Assembly (NCBI GenBank): GCA_035291025.1
Contig: DATDTB010000001.1
Span: forward strand, 1 to 9,094
Length of the DNA: 9,094 bases
Direction of reading: 5' to 3'
DNA from: DATDTB01 sp035291025
Lineage (GTDB): Archaea; Iainarchaeota; Iainarchaeia; JAFGOX01; DATDTB01
In this document: one piece after another, positions 5,835 through 9,094 of the stretch
Position numbering within the stretch: the stretch's first letter is position 1
Layout of the letters: the number at the start of each line of letters is the position of its first letter
The notes under the pieces: generated by a model
Databases searched by the model: none
What the model saw: the letters and a program-made list of their open reading frames with translations, nothing else
What the model was told of the DNA's origin: nothing
Made by a program: the position numbers and the translations under genes

Positions 5835-6563
5835 ATGAAGGTAATAATTACAATGGCCGGAGAGGGCGCCAGATTCAGGAAAGTTGGATTCAAGGAGCCA
5901 AAGTTCAAGTTAGTCGTTCAAGGCAAGGCAATGTTTGACTGGGCGCTCTCCACTTTGGAAAACTTTTACCAATACCCCTTCGTTTTCGTGGCGCGAAAAG
6001 AGCACAACTGCAGGAAATTCATAGAAGGCCACTGCAAAAGCCTGGGCATCAAGGAATTTCACGTCAAGGAAATCGACTACTTGACCAAAGGGCAAGCGGC
6101 AACGGTCCTTGAGGCGGGAGAGTTCATTGAAGACAGCGACGAAATACTCGTCTACAACATTGACAACTACGTTGACCCAAAGGCGCTTCACCCGGAGCAA
6201 ATACGGGGCGATGGCTGGGTGCCCGCAATAGAGCTAGAGGGAGACAAGTGGAGTTTTGTTGAATGCGACAAGAACGGAAACGTCTCGCGCGTGACTGAAA
6301 AAGACCGAATAAGTCCTTACGCCTCGATTGGATTGTATTACTTCAAGAGCTATGCCTTGTACAAACGCGTCTATGAGCAAAAAGATTTGCACAATCTAAG
6401 GGAGGAATACATTGCGCCGTTGTACAACGGCCTAATACGGCAAGGACTAAAGGTTACCACAACAATAGTTCCTTCTGACTCAATGCGAGCGCTTGGAACC
6501 CCTGAGGACATACTCGCTTTTTGGCCCGAGTTCAAGAAGCAAATCGACGCCGTAGCCCACTAG
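5835..6563 (+). CDS. Second sugar-phosphate nucleotidyltransferase
   Basis: A 242-residue single-domain NTP-transferase protein with the ATG at 5835 as start. An upstream in-frame TTG at 5796 would add 13 residues before MKVIITMAGEGARF, which is the natural family N-terminus. Seen: the NTP loop GEGARFRKVGFKEPKFKL (9-26), TKGQAATV (84-91), a metal-site segment NIDNYVDP (108-115), EYIAPLYNGLI (191-201) and LGTPEDI (220-226). It resembles sugar-1-phosphate nucleotidyltransferases of capsule loci, including heptose guanylyltransferases, but nucleotide and sugar are not predictable. It follows the glycosyltransferase by 16 bases, with GTGAT (5828-5832) as a weak ribosome binding site. It differs clearly from the NTase-HAD fusion, so the operon probably makes two activated precursors or has divided NTase roles. 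Its stop overlaps the convergent flippase stop. Confidence 0.8.
   Translation: MKVIITMAGEGARFRKVGFKEPKFKLVVQGKAMFDWALSTLENFYQYPFVFVARKEHNCRKFIEGHCKSLGIKEFHVKEIDYLTKGQAATVLEAGEFIEDSDEILVYNIDNYVDPKALHPEQIRGDGWVPAIELEGDKWSFVECDKNGNVSRVTEKDRISPYASIGLYYFKSYALYKRVYEQKDLHNLREEYIAPLYNGLIRQGLKVTTTIVPSDSMRALGTPEDILAFWPEFKKQIDAVAH
6560..6563. other. Palindromic CTAG that supplies the stop codons of two convergent genes
   Basis: TAG at 6561-6563 ends the plus-strand nucleotidyltransferase. The reverse complement of 6560-6562 is also TAG and ends the minus-strand flippase. The genes therefore overlap by four bases with no intergenic space, so each transcript must end inside the other's coding region or run antisense to it. 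Confidence 0.9.
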
Positions 6564-8014
6564 TTCTTCCGCATCAACCTTTCAATCACGAATTTCAAGT
6601 CTTGCATTGACGCCGCCTTTAGAGTTCCAGCAACTGCAGTGAACGCCAGGACTCCAAGCAGCGCCTTTGGCGCCGCCCAAAGTGCCCCGGCAGCGGGCAG
6701 CAACTTCAAGAAAACAGCAACCAGCACCGCTGAAAGCAATAGCTTTAATGGCTTCAGTGCATCAAGGCGCAGCCCAAACGCTTGCCGTGCATTGAACCAG
6801 TAAAGAGCGGTCATGATGGAACGCGATGCCACTATCCCGGAAACCAGTCCAAGCAACCCGAACTGACTTCCCAAGTAGTACGCCAGCGCAACATCCAACG
6901 CGAACACCACCGCGTGAATCTTTGCGTTTGTTTTCGGCTTGTCGCGCGCGAAATACAGCCCCAGGAACGCACCGTTGACTCCCTCCAATATCATCAAGTA
7001 AGCAGTCACCGCCAATAACGCGGCCGCAGGCAAGTACTTTTCCCCGAACAAGACTTGAACTGTTTCAACGGACAACCCAGACACCAGCGCAGCGGCAAGC
7101 GAGCCACCCAACGCCAGGTAATAAATGCCCTTGTTCGCAACGAGTTCAAGTCGTTCTTTTTTCGATTCCACGAACGCAGGGTACAAGACGCCCACGCCGA
7201 ATGCTACTGCGAGCGCGGTCGGGATTGCCGTCGCAGTCCTCAGAAAGCCCACGTCCTCGGTGGAGAAGAGGATTCCCGCGATTATTGGGTCGACGTTGGC
7301 CAGCCCGATTGATAAAATTGAGAAAATCGAAGTGTACTTTAGGAAAGACGCGACTTCTGCCTTGTTTTTGGAAAAGTTGAATGGAACTAAGACGTGTTGG
7401 TTGCGGGTTGCCAGCAGCAAGACTTCAAGGAGCAACGCTGCCACTGCAGCCAGGAGGGTGGCGTACAACGGCCCAAGGGAACCCAGCCCGGATTGAATCA
7501 AGTAAACCGCCAAAGCGAACCTCGCGACTTGAAACAATGTCTCCGAGTAAAGTATTCCCTTGAAGTCCTGAACCCCCATCAAAGCAAACGAGAAAAACTC
7601 CTGCAAGGTCTTTGAGGCGAACACTGCGGCACCGACCACGAACAGCGTTGCAATGGCCCGGGAACCGAACCAGGCCTGCGTGTTTTCCGGCGTCAGCAAC
7701 GCAAACGACCACGCTAAAACCAGCGTCAACGCGACCTTTGCCGCGAGAATGAGGTAAAAAAACCCACTGGTCTGCCTTTTTTCCCTCAAAACTGGATTGG
7801 CCACGAAGCGCAGCATAGTGTTGTGCAAGCCCGAGTCCGCGAACGCCGTGACAAAGGTAATGACTGACATGGCCAGCGCAAACTCTCCAAAACTGCCAGG
7901 GCCCAATAGCCTGGCAATCACTACAGTGAACAACAATCCCCCGACTTTTCCCGCCATTCCAGCGACGCTGTTGAAGAACGTGTTGCGCACGATGCCTTCC
8001 GGTTTTTTGCCCAT
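6560..8014 (-). CDS. Wzx-like polysaccharide/oligosaccharide flippase (MOP superfamily)
   Basis: A 484-residue integral membrane protein with about 14 hydrophobic segments, the usual size and topology of Wzx/RfbX-type flippases. The N-terminus is typical: NTFFNSVAGMAGKVGGLLFTVVIARLLGPGSFGEFA spans residues 11-46, with ARLLGPGSFGEFALA as the family-like signature. Loops are short and basic (for example REKRQ at 77-81 and SKNKAE at 215-220). The C-terminus ends in a charged cytosolic tail. It should move a lipid-linked (dolichyl or polyprenyl phosphate) oligosaccharide to the outer face of the membrane, which fits the cytosolic sugar-activation and glycosyltransferase genes converging on it. 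The ATG at 8014 is preferred because the next Met (residue 20) would cut into the conserved N-terminus. It is divergent from the GT-C gene, with a shared promoter region. Confidence 0.88.
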   Translation of the reverse strand: MGKKPEGIVRNTFFNSVAGMAGKVGGLLFTVVIARLLGPGSFGEFALAMSVITFVTAFADSGLHNTMLRFVANPVLREKRQTSGFFYLILAAKVALTLVLAWSFALLTPENTQAWFGSRAIATLFVVGAAVFASKTLQEFFSFALMGVQDFKGILYSETLFQVARFALAVYLIQSGLGSLGPLYATLLAAVAALLLEVLLLATRNQHVLVPFNFSKNKAEVASFLKYTSIFSILSIGLANVDPIIAGILFSTEDVGFLRTATAIPTALAVAFGVGVLYPAFVESKKERLELVANKGIYYLALGGSLAAALVSGLSVETVQVLFGEKYLPAAALLAVTAYLMILEGVNGAFLGLYFARDKPKTNAKIHAVVFALDVALAYYLGSQFGLLGLVSGIVASRSIMTALYWFNARQAFGLRLDALKPLKLLLSAVLVAVFLKLLPAAGALWAAPKALLGVLAFTAVAGTLKAASMQDLKFVIERLMRKN

Positions 8015-8048
8015 TGAAACTTCACTTTTATGTATCCTTCCAGTAAGC

Positions 8049-8059
8049 GTATTAAATAC
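8049..8059. promoter_or_regulatory. Near-palindromic TATA box, possibly a shared bidirectional promoter
   Basis: GTATTAAATAC reads almost identically on both strands (only the centre base differs). From its centre at 8054 the plus-strand ATG (8080) is 26 bases away, which predicts a leaderless transcript for the GT-C gene. The minus-strand ATG (8014) is 40 bases away, giving a leader of about 14 bases. A second minus-strand box, TACATAAAA (8034-8026), is too close to the flippase start to serve it well. The whole gap is only 65 bases, so the two genes must share or interleave promoter elements. Confidence 0.5.
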
Positions 8060-8079
8060 CTTGCCGGTTCCTTAACTTC

Positions 8080-9094
8080 ATGCTACTTTCAAGCGGTGGA
8101 AACTGGCGCCTTCTGGCTGCGTTTGGAGTGTTCTCCTTCCTTGCCTTGTCGCTGGCTCACTCTGGCAGGCCCGCGATGTTTGACGAGTGGTACTGGCTCT
8201 GGGGCGCCAAGGGGATACTGAGCGAGGGAGTACCCGTGTTTTACAATGACAGCGGGACACCTAGGTTCGAGGGAACCGGTCACCCGCCATTGTATACTTA
8301 TCTTGTCGCCTTCACTGCGTGGGCGACCAGCGACTACCAAAAAACCAAGCTCTTGGGAATCGCCTTCTTCTTGGGCACGTTGTTCTTGACTTTCAAGACA
8401 GCCAAGATAGTGTTCGGCGAGCGCACTGCGTGGATTTCAGCCTCGCTCTTGTCGCTCGCGCCTTTTTCAGTTGTTGGTTCTACTCTAATAGACCCGGACA
8501 CTACAACACTGCCCTTTTTCCTGTCCCTTTTCGCGTTTTACTACACAAAGTCCATCAATGAAAAACACCCCCAAACGAATCTCCTTTCCGCTTCCCTTAC
8601 ACTGGTTTTTTGGTCAAAGTTCCAGGGAATCCTGTTCCCGCTTTCATCACTCGCCTTTCATGCATTGAGGAACGACAAAACGGGAGTGAAGCGCTCGTTT
8701 TACCTGCTTGCCGCAGGCGCAGCCTTGTTTTTCTTCACTTGGACTGTTTTCTCTTCATTCACGGGCTTGAACTTTTACTGCCCATTCCAGCACAATTCCC
8801 CCTTCAAGATGGGGTGCCCTTCCGAAACCCTTGGCGGGAGTGGTCTTTTCTCGTTTTCTGATTCAAAGGCTTTGCCTGCATTGGGAGTGGCCAGGAGCCT
8901 GGCGTTTTGGTTGTCTCCATTCTTTTTCTTGTTTTTCTTCGCCGCGCTTCGCTCCAATTTGACTGGCTTTAGTAAAGTGAATGAAAAAACAGGAGTAATT
9001 GCTTCTTACTCGCTTTTGGGCTTGTTGTTTGTCTTGCTTGCAGGGGTTGGGTTTTCGGGGCTTCCTAAGTACTTTTTCTCAGTACTGCCTTTCG
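8080..9094 (+). CDS. GT-C membrane glycosyltransferase (GT39/PMT/ArnT-like), 3' end outside the window
   Basis: The frame is open from the ATG at 8080 to the window edge (338 codons) with no stop, so the gene is incomplete here. The protein is strongly hydrophobic with many membrane segments; the first is at about residues 11-26. The first extracytoplasmic loop carries MFDEWYW (33-39) with the D35-E36 acidic pair typical of PMT/ArnT-like GT-C enzymes, followed by HPPLYTY (68-74) and a LIDPD segment (136-140), both usual in GT39-like proteins. Such enzymes transfer sugars from polyprenyl/dolichyl-phosphate donors to acceptors on the outer membrane face. With the flippase beside it, it probably extends or transfers the flipped glycan. 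No ribosome binding site is seen, consistent with a leaderless transcript from the 8049-8059 TATA box. Substrate unknown. Confidence 0.8.
   Translation, partial: MLLSSGGNWRLLAAFGVFSFLALSLAHSGRPAMFDEWYWLWGAKGILSEGVPVFYNDSGTPRFEGTGHPPLYTYLVAFTAWATSDYQKTKLLGIAFFLGTLFLTFKTAKIVFGERTAWISASLLSLAPFSVVGSTLIDPDTTTLPFFLSLFAFYYTKSINEKHPQTNLLSASLTLVFWSKFQGILFPLSSLAFHALRNDKTGVKRSFYLLAAGAALFFFTWTVFSSFTGLNFYCPFQHNSPFKMGCPSETLGGSGLFSFSDSKALPALGVARSLAFWLSPFFFLFFFAALRSNLTGFSKVNEKTGVIASYSLLGLLFVLLAGVGFSGLPKYFFSVLPF

Noticed and set aside
8089..8340. Minus-strand and other short open frames between 8030 and 8957
   Set aside because: They are shadows of the open GT-C reading frame from 8080, which has clear family motifs and no stop to the window edge.

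Overview
The window looks archaeal. Candidate promoters are TATA-like AT-rich boxes about 25-40 bases before start codons, with little or no leader. Some operon genes instead have purine-rich ribosome binding sites (GAGGTG, GGGAGGGG). TTG and GTG starts appear, and Arg is often AGG. I see no convincing bacterial -35/-10 pairs. A small-genome lineage such as a DPANN archaeon is possible, but I cannot place it.

Layout, left to right: (a) 1-225, a gene-free stretch with several TATA-like boxes; (b) 226-1167, an NAD(P)-dependent sugar reductase resembling GDP-6-deoxy-D-mannose reductase (RMD); (c) a 138-base gap with a promoter, a small leader hairpin and a strong ribosome binding site; (d) 1306-6563, a tight five-gene run encoding an APH/choline-kinase-like phosphotransferase, a sugar-phosphate cyclase of the sedoheptulose-7-phosphate cyclase (2-epi-5-epi-valiolone synthase) type, a nucleotidyltransferase fused to a HAD domain, a degenerate methyltransferase fused to a GT2-type glycosyltransferase, and a second nucleotidyltransferase; (e) 8014-6560 on the minus strand, a Wzx-like lipid-linked oligosaccharide flippase; (f) 8080 to the window edge, an incomplete GT-C (GT39/PMT-like) membrane glycosyltransferase, divergent from the flippase.

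Together this is a surface-glycan or protein-glycosylation locus. The unusual part is the cyclase. Its active-site signature is that of C7-cyclitol-forming enzymes, not of shikimate-pathway dehydroquinate synthase. With a kinase, two nucleotidyltransferases, a phosphatase-like domain, an SDR reductase, glycosyltransferases and a flippase around it, the locus could make a nucleotide-activated carbasugar (cyclitol), add it to a lipid-linked glycan, flip it across the membrane and transfer it onward. The individual family calls are well supported by motifs. The combined pathway is inference.

I saw no tRNA, rRNA, CRISPR array, insertion sequence or integrase in the window.
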